From: Phytopythium helicoides
Lineage: Eukaryota; Oomycota; Peronosporomycetes; Pythiales; Pythiaceae
Reading direction: 5' to 3'
Assembly (NCBI GenBank): GCA_024867545.1
Contig: JANFNE010000001.1
Span: 1,894,510 to 1,958,509 of the forward strand
DNA length: 64,000 nucleotides
The notes beneath the pieces were generated by a model that did no database searches, was not told the DNA's origin, and saw only the letters and a program-made list of their open reading frames with translations. Shown one piece after another: positions 9,565 to 19,658 of the stretch (positions within the stretch are counted from its first letter, which is position 1; each line of letters opens with the position of its first letter). The position numbers were made by a program, and so were the translations under genes.

Positions 9565-12364
9565 TCAGTTGTCCCAGTGCTCGTTGGTGTGGATGGTCAG
9601 GTCCAGGCGCTCGGCCGTCTCCTTCAGGTGCGAGTCGTCGCCCTCGTTCATGCCCTTGAACACCACGTCCACAATGTACTCGTAGCGACGCATGAGCAAC
9701 TTGAGGTGGTGCGGCGTGTCGGGAACCACACGCTCGATGAAGACGGCAACGACGAGACACACCTGGCACGACACGACGAACACGAGCCACTTGGTCGTGT
9801 TGCTCATCTCACCCTCGTCGAACAAGTCCGACGTCCACAGGATGAGCGCGCAGTTCGTGCCCAGCGCCACGTAGGTCATCACGCGCAGGATGTAGAACCA
9901 CACACCAATGTCCTTGGCAGGGTACGGGAACGGACGCCGGTGCACGTAGCAGAGCTGCAACAAACACAAAAGTAGTTAGCATAACGTTTTCCGTCATGAA
10001 CACTCATCAGACAGAAATACGAACCTTGACAGCATCGACGTGCACCTCAAGGATGTTGTTGAGCAGCGCTAAGGCCGGCGCAAGCGGGAAGGCGACCACG
10101 AACAGGTTGATGAAGCCGTACTGAATCACCATCTCGTTGTAGTCCTCAAATGCCTCCTTGCTCTCGTACGGCACCAACTTGGCTTGGTCCTCAATGTAGT
10201 TGTGCTGGACCTTGTTCTCGAGTGAGTGGCGCTCACGGTACATTTGATATTTGTACTTGAGTCCAGGGATCACCACCTCGAGCGTGTTGCCCACGACAAT
10301 CCGGACCAAGAACAGCACGAGCAGCTGATCGCGAAGTTCGAGCATGCAGTCATCGTCGTACAAGCATGAGCCTTCGGCAGCACGCTTGAGAAACGCGATG
10401 TAAAAGAACGACGCGAAAGAGTTGCAGAACTGGAACAGGAACACCTTCGTGACGAGGTTGTTCTCAAACTCGCTGTCCGTGCGGTGATTCTCCCACTCCG
10501 TCAGCTTCTCGGCCACTTCGCGGTAGATCATATTGAGAATCAAAATCTGAACGGCGTTAGCGCCAGTCACGCAGAGGGTGAGCGTGCTTTTGTACCGTGG
10601 GTCGATGTTGCTCGCCGCCAAGTGGTCGTCGTTATTGATCCAGTGTTTGAGCAAGAAGAGACCAACGAGCGCCACAAGAACGATGCAAATCATCAGCAAG
10701 ATGATGACAATCGAGACGCCAAGCGCGCGCCGACGACGAAACTTGCTTTCAAATGTCATCTCTTCTTCATCCGTCACCGGATTGAAGCTCTTGGTACCTC
10801 GGAATTGAGCGCGGTAGCGGAAAGTAGCATGAAACCCTTGCAGCCCCCAAAGAGCGTCAAGGATGCCGTTCTTGCGCTTCCACGTCTCCGAAAAGAGAGA
10901 CGACCAAATCACAATAAACAGAGCGAAGGCGATCAGAATGTAGCCTTGGTTCTCTCCAGTTTCGATCCGTTTGCCCTCGAGATAACCAAAGGTGATGGCA
11001 CCCGCGATGGCGGGCAGGACGAGCATTTTGGTGTAGAACTCGAGCCATGCAAAGTAGATAGCGATCTTCTCGCCAAAGTAGTAGCGAATCTTGTGCAGCG
11101 GCTGCGCCGTCATTTTCCAGTTGATAGCCCAAGTCTTTCGGAGTTCGGCGAGCGCAGCGCGATCATGGAGCGCGAACATGTCGCCGACGAGATAGTCCGC
11201 CTCTCTCAGCGCGTCCGTGTTGATGTGGCGATCAACAATGCCTGCAGCCAGTCGGATGCGGTCCTTCTGGGTGAAGAGCGTCTGCTCCTTCTTGTCACCC
11301 CACTTGATCGGGTAGCGACGATAGTACGGCTGGTACATTGGCTCGTGGCGATAGTCTGCAAACGGCGCAAAGTACGTCATCGGGTCGTAGGGAAGAGCGA
11401 AAAGGCCCATCCAGAACCGCTTCCAAGCCGAGGGTTTGAACAAGCGGTACCGGTCGTCTTCCACGAACAATCCGTCGGTTGCCTCGGTGTGGCCCCACAT
11501 CTGGAGCGCAGAGTGCAGACCTGGGTGGTATTCCTCGCCGCGCGAGACCAGCAGCGGGTCCATCTCTGGTACATGACTCTCCTCGTCCGCAGAGCCGCGC
11601 GTGCGCTGGAGGTGGTCGATCGACTTTTGCCACTGTGTTCGGCCGATCTCTCGCTGCACGAGCTTGATCTTTTCTGCGTGCACGTTCGTGTCGAACGGTC
11701 GGTTGCTGACCTGCAGCAGGTAGTTGGAGCGGTCGGCCTCGACGCGCAGGTCGTTGTCGTCGGCCTTGATGGTCATGATGATCTCGTCGTCGTCGCAGCT
11801 GCGGAACATGCGCGTGGTGAGACCGCATGCGAGCTGGACGCGGCGCGCGATGGCGGTGGCCACGAGATCGCAGAAGACGAGCTCGGTCGTGGGAGCCCTG
11901 GAGCCGACGAACTTGTCGTACTCGGCCTCGAGCAGGCGCTCCTCGGTCTCGAGGCGCTGCTGCTCGGCCTTTTCGCTGTGCTCGTGTCCGTCGGTCATGA
12001 TGAGGTCGCGGCCCATGTCGTCCAGGAAGCAGCGCGCCGTGCGTAGTACGCGCTGGAAGGGGTCGAGCACGATCTTTCCCTGGTCCGCGCTGCGCGGCTC
12101 GTCCTTGCCCGTGAGCAGGCGCACGAACGCGTCGAGCGTGAACTTGTCGGGGTCCTTCTCCTCTCCGCCCTGGCGCCGCGGGAAGATCATGACCAGGTCG
12201 TAGTCGAACAGCACGTTCTCGTCGCTCGCGTAGCCCGTGAGCTTGCGCGCCTGCGCGCCGGCGGGGCCTGCGGCGTCGCGCATGGCGCTGAACTCGAGCG
12301 CCACGGCCTGCGCGTTGGCCGGCGACGAGAACATCTCGTACGAGTCGGCGGCGGCGCGCGGCAT
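9565..12364 (-). CDS. anoctamin/TMEM16-family channel or lipid scramblase
   Basis: Anoctamins are calcium-regulated anion channels or phospholipid scramblases in plasma or internal membranes. Two exons, 12364-10025 and 9954-9565, join in phase 0 over a 70-base intron (GTTCGT to TTGCAG), giving about 909 residues, a typical length. A cytosolic N-terminal half is followed by the family's first membrane segments after YYFGEKIAIYFAWLEFYT, a hydrophobic core with about eight to ten helices, and the diagnostic stretch QYGFINLFVVAFPLAPALALLNNILEVHVDAVK, which the intron interrupts just before RRPFPYPAKDIGVWFYIL. Acidic residues in the late helices (for example NNILEVHVDA) correspond to the calcium-binding region. 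Whether it conducts ions or scrambles lipid cannot be told. Start ATG 12364 is the only plausible one in frame. Confidence 0.9.
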
Positions 12365-13265
12365 GGCGACGGAGCGACGGAGCGAGCGGCGCGCGGCGAC
12401 TTGGCGAATGGCGCGGCCGAGACTAAAAGCTCAAGCAAGTAGGCGGTGACACTTTGAGTTGCACTTGACGGTGCGCCAGCCTGTCTGACCGCGGCTGAAT
12501 CCCTCGCTTTACGGGTTGTTGTGATGGAAGGATGATAGCGAGTGGACTAGGAAATGATTGCGTGAACACCTGGAGACAAGGGCGTTGGGGCGCTAAAGCA
12601 GAGGAGATAGAAATAGTGCGGTAGCCAGGTCGCGGAATTTACGACCAATCAACGCGAAGTTGGAGAGCGCTCTGATTGGTGGAAAAGGTCATGTGGCCAG
12701 AGGGGATGGACCGTGCGTCAAAGGCACCGCGCTCTCTATCAGAAACGAATGGCCTTCATAATCAATCACATCATTTGAAAGAGATAGCATAGAAAGAACC
12801 TCTACAAAAGAGATTCCAAACTAGAATCAAGATAGAGAGACCGCTGAACGACCAGCAAGCACGCCTTCAACCGCGCTACCGGTAGTCGCCATGAATCACG
12901 CGGCATTGCAAGATGCCACCTGGAGTTCGCTCTAGTCACCTCCGTGTCTTTATACATGTACCTGCAGTGCATTATACATTTGGAATGAATGGCTGGTACT
13001 CGAGGACATCCGCAAGGCCGGTAAACTAAATTCGCTTCGTGCACTTGTGCGCCGTCAATAAATTACCGTGCGACATGTTGTGATTGGACAATAAAGAGTT
13101 GCGTTGAGCCAAAAAAAAACTCATAAATAATTGTCATCTAGTCAATAGTTTTCGAACACTCAACCGGGGAGCCACAAAGCACCACCAGACAGCACGATAA
13201 GTCTCCTTTTCTCCCAGAAGCACCCAGAACTCGACATCACTCTCCTCTCCCCTTGCCCTACCTCC
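12365..13265. other. intergenic region with CCAAT boxes, no gene seen
   Basis: About 900 bases without a convincing gene. A CCAAT at about 12,645 and an ATTGG at about 12,675 lie some 280-310 bases upstream of the anoctamin start and may belong to its promoter. The right half is AT-richer and leads into the Crypton remnant; no terminal repeats of that element are evident. Confidence 0.5.
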
Positions 13266-14749
13266 ATGGAGCTTCCGGCAACCAGTCGGCTGTACAAGGA
13301 CGCGTTCGCAGCGGCCAAGTTTGCCGACCAGAGGCTGGAGGCGAGAACTCGTGTCGATTATGCGGGCAGCTTGAGGCGCTTCTCAGAGTTCTGCGCACGC
13401 GAGGGATTCCCCAACCCCTTGAAACACCGGTTTGCCGAGCTACCTGGCGTTCTGGCGGCCAATATCAACCAGCTGCTCCTACGGGATGTGTCGAATTAAC
13501 GAGGTGCTTCAGATCAAGAAATGAGACATCCAAGTCGGACTGAGACGTCGAGCACGGAAGTCCATGCAATTCATCGAATACGGCTTGTTCACCATTCGCG
13601 ACAGCAACACGGATCATGATCAATTGTCCAGTAGGACCTACTCGATGCACTACCTGCCAAAAGAAGAGAGTGCTGCGAAAGCGTTAACACATGTGAGCAG
13701 ATGGTTTGACTATGCTACAACAGGCTGCACCATCAGTGGAACAAGGACGATTACGCGTTTCCATGTCTTGCCAAGATTCCAAGAGGATCAACAAAGCAGA
13801 AACGACAACTGACTGCTAGCTTGAACCCCGACGCATTTTCCAAGGTCGGCGTCATGTGGGATATCCCATGTCCGACAGCAAACTCACATCAGCTCTCAAC
13901 ATTGTGGCGGACGCAGCAGGCGTCAGCACCAATCTGATGGGAGACAATGTCTGGTTCACACCACACTGCTTTCGTCGTGGAGGTGCGCAATACAGATTCA
14001 TATTCGCTACCGAAGAGCGAAAGTGGTCTTTGAAACAAGTGAAATGGTAGCCTGGGTGGGCACAGAACGAACAAGCAGAGACAGTTGCTCGCTATCTGCT
14101 CCATGATGTACAAGACCGCGAAGAGAGGCAACTCGGGGATTGTCTAGCTCCTGACGCCGTACAGATGTCGCGTGCTTTGGTTGACAGTACAGTGGCGACA
14201 ACCATTGATCAAGGAATGGCACGCCAGTCACTAGCAGGAGCAAGGTTTACCGCTGAACAACTCGCTCACGATGTCTCGACGCAAGCAATGACTGTGGCAT
14301 TTCAAGACTTCAAGAACGAGGTACTAGCTGCTCTTCAAGACATGACCAAAATAACCAGCACGGCAGTTCAGGGAGTCTCGTCAAACCCTGCCCCAGCCAT
14401 AGCGCCAGCCTCCGCTCAACTTCAACTAGCGACAACTGTTGACTCCGATACGACCGATCTTGTCTCGGAGCTCCCGGATGCCAAGACTTGGCGCGACTAC
14501 GTCACTGAGTATTGGACAGCAAACCCTGCAGTTCACCAGTATCGTGCAGGTGTCGACATGTTGCCGCACGAGCGTAGGATCCATCGTTCGAGGCTATCAA
14601 GAATGAAAACTATAGCTGAGTTCGTGCGCGGCTCATACGGTGATGACCTGGACCGGTTTGAGCAGGAATTCAGCAGGCGCCTTGACGGTGAGCTGAAGGT
14701 AAACAAGATTCTAGCAGCCATCCGCGAGGACAAAAGGCATTCCCAATAA
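13266..14749 (+). mobile_element. decayed Crypton-type tyrosine recombinase
   Basis: Cryptons are eukaryotic DNA transposons that move with a tyrosine recombinase. Here the coding sequence survives in pieces in different frames: an N-terminal SAM-like core-binding part (13266-13499, ARTRVDYAGSLRRFSEFCA), a middle part (13564-13812), a catalytic segment (13856-14050) with TPHCFRRGGAQYRF, where H-x-x-R is the recombinase box, and then WAQNEQAETVARYLL with a candidate nucleophile tyrosine. The longest piece, 14165-14749, ends in TWRDYVTEYW..HERRIHRSRLSRMKTI, resembling the GCR1_C-type DNA-binding tail of oomycete Cryptons. Stops and frame changes near 13,500, 13,813 and 14,050 make it inactive unless these are sequence errors. 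No inverted repeats are expected for Cryptons, so the ends cannot be fixed. Confidence 0.75.
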
Positions 14750-14835
14750 TTGCGTAGCGCAGAATACACGTAATTGATTTGAACAGTAGCTTTATGTCGT
14801 GAAGTGTATCATAAAAATTTCAAAAATAACGCAGT

Positions 14836-15215
14836 CCTCAACTGTACTACTATACAAACTCCAACATCGATGTCGTCCTCAAATGTACTGTGCAAACACT
14901 TGTATAACGTGGTCCTCAACTGTACTATATAAATCCCAACTGTAACGTCGTCCTCAAGTGTACTATACAATCAAGTACAATACAATCGTCCTCAACTGTA
15001 CTATATAAATTCCAACGGTAACATCGTCCTCAACTGTACTATACTTACTCCAATATTAACATCACCCTCAACTGTACTATACTAACCCCAACACTAGCAT
15101 CGTCCTCAACTGTACTATACTATCCTTATAATACCGTCGCCCTCAACTGTGCTATACAAACACTTGTATAACGTCGTCCTCAAGTGTACGATACAGTACT
15201 TTCTAGTGCAATGGA
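14836..15215. repeat. 38-bp minisatellite, about ten copies
   Basis: The core CCTCAACTGTACTATA recurs starting at about 14836, 14877, 14914, 14952, 14990, 15028, 15066, 15104, 15141 and 15178, a period of 37-38 bases after the first 41-base step. Copies differ by point changes and small indels, chiefly in the second half. It sits directly after the Crypton remnant and before the 3' end of the RING gene. Confidence 0.85.
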
Positions 15216-15258
15216 TTCATATGTATATGCAAACGCTTACGCATATCCGTCTCAGACT

Positions 15259-16124
15259 TCAGTCGTCTGGCTGGTAGTCAGTGTCCGTCGGATCTTCTGG
15301 CGTGCTCGCAAAGTCATTGGGGTTGTAATAGTCGTGGACAGTAGTCCCTTCGTAAATTGGCTCATCACCATCGTCGGAGATGATTTCAATCACTTCTGGT
15401 GATTGATTGGTTGGTTCTTGGTAGTGGTATGCGTTGTCATCCGCATAGCCCTCAGATGCGCGGTCACCATCACTGTCGTCCCCAACGTAGTAAGAGTCAA
15501 CCGGAAACGGGCGGTTGCACGTCGGACAGACCCAATTTTGAGGCTGAGGCCTCCCTTCACCTGACTCGTTGAAGTGAAAGAGACAGTCGAAGTCGAATAC
15601 GTGGCTACACAACGTTCCCTCAAACACTACACCGTCGATGGCTTGATCACACAGTCTGCAGACGGGTGGTGCCGGAATGCCTCCAACCATGACCACGTCG
15701 TCTACTTCAAAGTCCATCGCCATCTCCCCTCGACAGTTTGGGCATGAATTTCCTGCCTCCATGTTGCGCTGAGCGCACTCCCAGTGCAGCGGTTGAAAAC
15801 AAGGAGCATGGGTGCACACCCATATCCGCCCATGCTCACCGTCTTCGTAAATGGAGCATAAACAGACTTGACAGGTGTCTGCACCCTCACGAGGCCGAAT
15901 AGTTGGAGCGTCTGGAGCTGGATCTTCAACTTGAACGCCTGTAATAGTATCTCACCAGTCGGTTCCTGAACAGAGGGAGGAGAGTGGTATTGCTCCGCAG
16001 CTTGCAGGGGCGCGCGGGGAGAATGCGGCTCAGAATCCCACTCAAATCCTGATTGGACAATCAAATCCATCAGCTCATCATCCAGCTCATCATTAGTGAG
16101 GATGGGCACTGCTTGGCTTGACAT
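15259..16124 (-). CDS. RING-type zinc-binding protein, possible E3 ubiquitin ligase
   Basis: Exon 1 (16124-15956) encodes an acidic N-terminus (TNDELDDELMDLIVQSG); intron 15955-15879 begins GTGAGA and ends GTGCAG; exon 2 (15878-15259) continues in phase. The spliced frame gives CQVCLCSIYEDGEHGRIWVC, then CFQPLHWECAQR and CPNCRGEM, a RING-like arrangement of cysteines and histidines near residues 58-105. A second set follows (CRLCDQAIDGVVFEG..CSHVFDFDC and CPTCNRPF). The tail is acidic and rich in D, E, Y and P (DPTDTDYQPDD). Two RING-like modules suggest a ubiquitin or SUMO ligase; the substrate is unknown. It lies in the accessory island and could be carried by or derived from a mobile element. 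Total length about 262 residues. Confidence 0.6.
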
Positions 16125-16308
16125 GTCTTCCGTTTTGGTGGTGAGTTAAGTGAGAACTGGAGCCTCGCACCCACTGTCCGCATCGCTCACACAATGTTGA
16201 GGCTGATGTGGGCATGCCCCTGCATCGTCCCTGTCGGTGGCGCTCGAGATTATCGGCTCGGTTGAGCTCGTACAAGCATGATTCACAGATGTGGCGGATT
16301 GTACTCAT
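16093..16308 (-). CDS. small zinc-finger ORF, possible exon of the RING gene
   Basis: A 71-residue frame with two zinc-finger-like units: CESCLYELNRADNLERHRQGRC and CERCGQWV..HLTHHQNGRH, each with C-x2-C followed by histidines. It overlaps the start of the RING gene in another frame. It may be an upstream exon, a separate peptide, or a chopped transposon-derived domain; I found no splice joining it in phase. Confidence 0.35.
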   Translation of the reverse strand: MSTIRHICESCLYELNRADNLERHRQGRCRGMPTSASTLCERCGQWVRGSSSHLTHHQNGRHVKPSSAHPH

Positions 16309-16677
16309 CTATATAAGTATAGACGATACATGTGTTATCAGTGTGAATTCTATAAAAACCGCACCCATTCACTGTACTGACCGTGCAACAACCGATGCTT
16401 GCACCCGTGGAGAGCAGCTCGCGGCGCAGCTTTTTCGATATTGAACCGCTCTTTGTAGCACTCGTGGGAATCCACCGAACACCACTGGTGCGACAAAATA
16501 TTCGATAGCCAATCGGAGGCGAAAAATATATTAGCCCTAGCCCTATCATCAGATTTTTAGCAGACCCAGTTATAGAACGACTATACAATACTCAAACACA
16601 ACACCCTACCCCTGGTTACCCTCTCGGCTTCAATCGCACACGCCCAAAAAAAAGAACTTCTCGCGTGTATTCCATGC

Positions 16678-17527
16678 TTAGTCCTGCAGCTGCAGCTTAC
16701 GAACGAAGGACACACGGTCGATCCAGGCCCCGTAGAGCTCGAACGTTTTCTCCCCGCTGGTGTCGACCGCCGTGCGCTTGGACCCTTCAACGATGAGAAT
16801 GAAGGCATGCCCCACGCGGCTGCTATTGAATGCGCCCACCAAGTAGATGCCATCGCCGAGGCTGAGCCGGTCGATCGCCGCTTGACGCTGATGCCCCGAT
16901 GCGTGCAGATTAATAGTCAATGCGTTGCAATCCACTCGCGATCCGATGCTTGAAACGCGACGGACGAAGGCTGCGAAAACCTTCCAGTCGATCCCAATGT
17001 CGATGTCGACCCCAATCCATCCCCAAACGCTTCCACTTCAACATCTGGAACACCAACTGGGTCGCAAAGTCGCTGGAGTGCGATGGCAAACGCCTCAAAC
17101 AGGCATCTACCTGTGGCCCTCGCCGTCAGCACTGCTGGACGGTTGCTAGCAGCACATGTCGCAAACGGAATGGCCGTCTTCGCCGCTGCAGGACAGCCTG
17201 CTCCGTATTTCCTTCGGCGACAGGCTGCCCGGCGCCTCCCTGCACGGCCGCGCGCTCTCCGGTGCCTCGCTTGGCCACCGCACCCACCGCACCCGCCACC
17301 GGGGCCATGCTCTCGGCGATCCCGCCCTCCTCGAGTGCTGCCTGGGCCACGGACATGGCATCGTCCACGGAGCCACTGCGACGAGCCCTCTTTCCGCCTC
17401 CGCGCGAGCCCCGCGCTCGACGCTTCACTGGCATGGGTGCGTACTTGCGGCTAGCCGCATGCGCCAGGTTCATGCACGGCCCCTTGCCGCCAATGAACTT
17501 CGCGGTGGTCTGTTTCGTGCGCACCAT
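16678..17527 (-). pseudogene. broken gene: histone H3 tail look-alike fused to cysteine-peptidase-like domain
   Basis: The frame from ATG 17527 opens with MVRTKQTTAKFIGGKGP and continues LAHAASRKYAP, which aligns without gaps to the first 30 residues of histone H3; the equivalents of K4, K9, K14 and K27 are kept, S10 and S28 are not. A basic and alanine/glycine-rich linker follows. Then, after a change of frame near 17,130-17,200, comes ATGRCLFEAFAIALQRL, reminiscent of the D-G-x-C-L-F nucleophile region of OTU-like cysteine peptidases, and, after another frame change near 17,000, VDCNALTINLHAS..GDGIYLVGAFN..RVGHAFILIV..AVDTSG, where H and D could complete a catalytic triad. At least two frame breaks make it a pseudogene unless the sequence has errors. 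Genes of this style occur in repetitive elements; the peptidase assignment is tentative. Confidence 0.5.
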
Positions 17528-17953
17528 AGGCTTCGGGCTGCCGTTTAATGGGGGAACCCTCAGTTCCCAGGCGCAGCAACGAGCGACACGCGTCTGTGGC
17601 GGCCGGCGTCACGAAAAATGCCATGACTGACCGGCTAAAATTTTCACCACCATCTGTACACACGAGACACAGTCTCAGGCTAAATGTACAGTCCTTCATT
17701 CGGGTGACAAACGGGATCGAGTTCTATTTTTTGGAGATTTCGCCCACCCGCGGGCCTCCTCCTCCCGGCGCTGCTGCCGCAGCCGTTCGAGCCAAAACGC
17801 GCTCGAACGCGCTCAAAACGCGATTTTTCGATTTCGCGGGAGGGATGACCCGCTTGCTCCTTGCGTGACTGGACGTCGAAATATTCCAACCCAGTGCTCG
17901 CCGAACGAGCGCGAACACAGCAGCAAGTCGCTACTCTCGATATTACCACGGGA

Positions 17954-17956
<3 letters not shown>

Positions 17957-17998
<42 letters not shown>
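17957..17998 (+). repeat. C homopolymer, 42 bases
   Basis: An unbroken run of C flanked by GGGATAA on the left and ATGGGATAAT on the right. It is exceptional for this window. It may be a real hypervariable tract capable of i-motif/G-quadruplex structure, or an assembly or tailing artefact. Confidence 0.9.
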
Positions 17999-18091
17999 AT
18001 GGGATAATTTCTCGTGGTCACAACTAAAATCAATAACAACCTAACCAGAGTTCATCAGTCGCGACCGAAACAAAATTCGACGACGACGAAG

Positions 18092-18753
18092 ATGAAGGTG
18101 AAGACGAAGACGAAGACGAAGGCGAAGACATCGGAAATGCGCAGAGTGCCGTACAATCTGAAGCCGAAACAACTCTTTGTCAACGTGCTGGGCGATCCGA
18201 CTGATGTCATGATTCGTTGCCGTCAAAACTTTGACGAAATTTTGTTTCGAGTTAGAGATGTTGCAAAGGCGTTCGACCTCCGATTTCCAGAACCCGGGGA
18301 TTCGTGGAAGGGCGACATTTCATCTACGAGGGTCAGAACCAAACAATTTTTTTCACTGCACGAGGTATCCTCCACGCTGCTCATAAACTGATTGGAACAC
18401 TCATCCCAGCTACCCTGTACCTACTAGAATTAGTTTGCGATAAGGGGCTGCCGACTTTGCACAAGTATGGGACGACACACGATTTTTCACAAAGGTTCGC
18501 GACACACATCGGGACCATACCAAGAATAAGCGAGATAAACAAGAAGGAATACCGTGTCAAGTGCGTGATCAAGATCGTTTTGGCTGATCACTACCACGGC
18601 TACTCTGTCGAGACGGCATTTAAAAAATACCTGCAGAAAAATGGTGTGACGGAGTCATACAGCACTATGCTTCGAGGAAGCGTTGCATCTCGTAGGTACG
18701 AAGTACCGAGCTGGCTGGCCAAACGACCTGAAGGTTTGTGTGGTAGGCGGTAA
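18092..18753 (+). pseudogene. BRO/MSV199-like plus T5orf172-like gene of large-DNA-virus type
   Basis: After a lysine-rich start (ATG 18092) the product reads LFVNVLGDPTDVMIRCRQNF and LFRVRDVAKAFDLRFPEP, then, after a one-base frame change near 18,300, HFIYEGQNQTIFFTARGIL, a pattern of the BRO-N/KilA-N/MSV199 DNA-binding families of large DNA viruses. The second half, YLLELV..LHKYGTTHDFSQRFATHI followed by ETAFKKYLQ, fits the T5orf172 domain of the GIY-YIG nuclease superfamily (Y-L, K-Y-G-x-T, R, H and a late E). This two-domain pairing is known in viral genomes. The most likely origin is an old insertion from a large DNA virus or a virus-related transposon. The frame break suggests it is no longer expressed as one protein, unless the break is an error. 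Confidence 0.6.
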
Positions 18754-19658
18754 AATAGAGACTGTGTATTTGTATGTATTACAGCCCATTCGAAATGGGT
18801 GGTTCCTACAAGGACTGTTCGCAAACTACTTGACTACTGTATGCAAGGCTCATGAGAGCCACTCAACCTCACGGTCGTACTTAGCCAAAGGGCAATGGGT
18901 ACACAACCCAGTGTAGCCATGCTACCCCCATGGGTACATACCCGTGTAACCCCGTTACAAATGGTCTCCACCATACTGAGATTTGGGGCCAAGAGCTGTG
19001 TATACCGGTACTGAACGGGAGTGATTTGGACGCCGCTTTCGCTGAGATGGATCGCCTCGAGGCCGAATACTTCCACCCTGATCTCCCGCAGGGAGATATT
19101 TACAATGTGGAAAAACTTGAGCAGCAGCTGAAACATTTGCTGATAATGTAGGTTGTGTGGAGCATTTGCTGAAAAAATGAAGCTGTATACGCATGCTAAG
19201 GTCGACTGCGATTGGCAGTATATGCATCATCACGTGAGCAAGATGCCACGCAATGCACCACCACATGCTGTCGACTTACCAGATGATGCTTCATCACTTA
19301 TAGCACGTGCTTCCGAATGGCTCTCTGTACTAAGCCTAAGTGCTCGTCAGCTCGACTGGCCGTGCCGGTGCGCTCAACTCGTCAGTCCTCCTCCCAATGC
19401 CAAGGGAGAATCTAACGAGGGCCATTTCTGGGGAGGCCATTTGCAGAGACAGGGTGAAACGACGGTCCATGCACACAACTATACACACCGTTTCCGCTGC
19501 AAATCACCGTTTCCATTGCATTCTATATATTAGTCAAGTCAGTAAAGAAGTGAACTTTCTTCGCCAAATTCTACAGTACGACCATAAAAAATCCAAATAT
19601 ATTATGGAACCGTTTCCGTTGCAACGCGCCGTTTCCGTTGCAACCAGTCATTGCCGAA
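18754..19658. other. gene-free stretch in accessory island
   Basis: No supported gene. An open frame of 73 residues (18930-19151, DLDAAFAEMDRLEAEYFHPDLP) has protein-like composition and could be the tail of a lost element gene. Repeated GTTTCCGTTGCAA-like words occur near 19,490-19,640, just upstream of the oxygenase start. Confidence 0.4.

Noticed and set aside
10484..12046. 520-codon plus-strand open frame opposite the anoctamin gene
   Set aside because: Exact antisense of the anoctamin exon; composition is that of a complementary shadow in GC-rich DNA and no domain is seen.
14836..15215. CRISPR-like array
   Set aside because: The whole 38-bp unit is repeated, with no unique spacers, in a eukaryotic setting.
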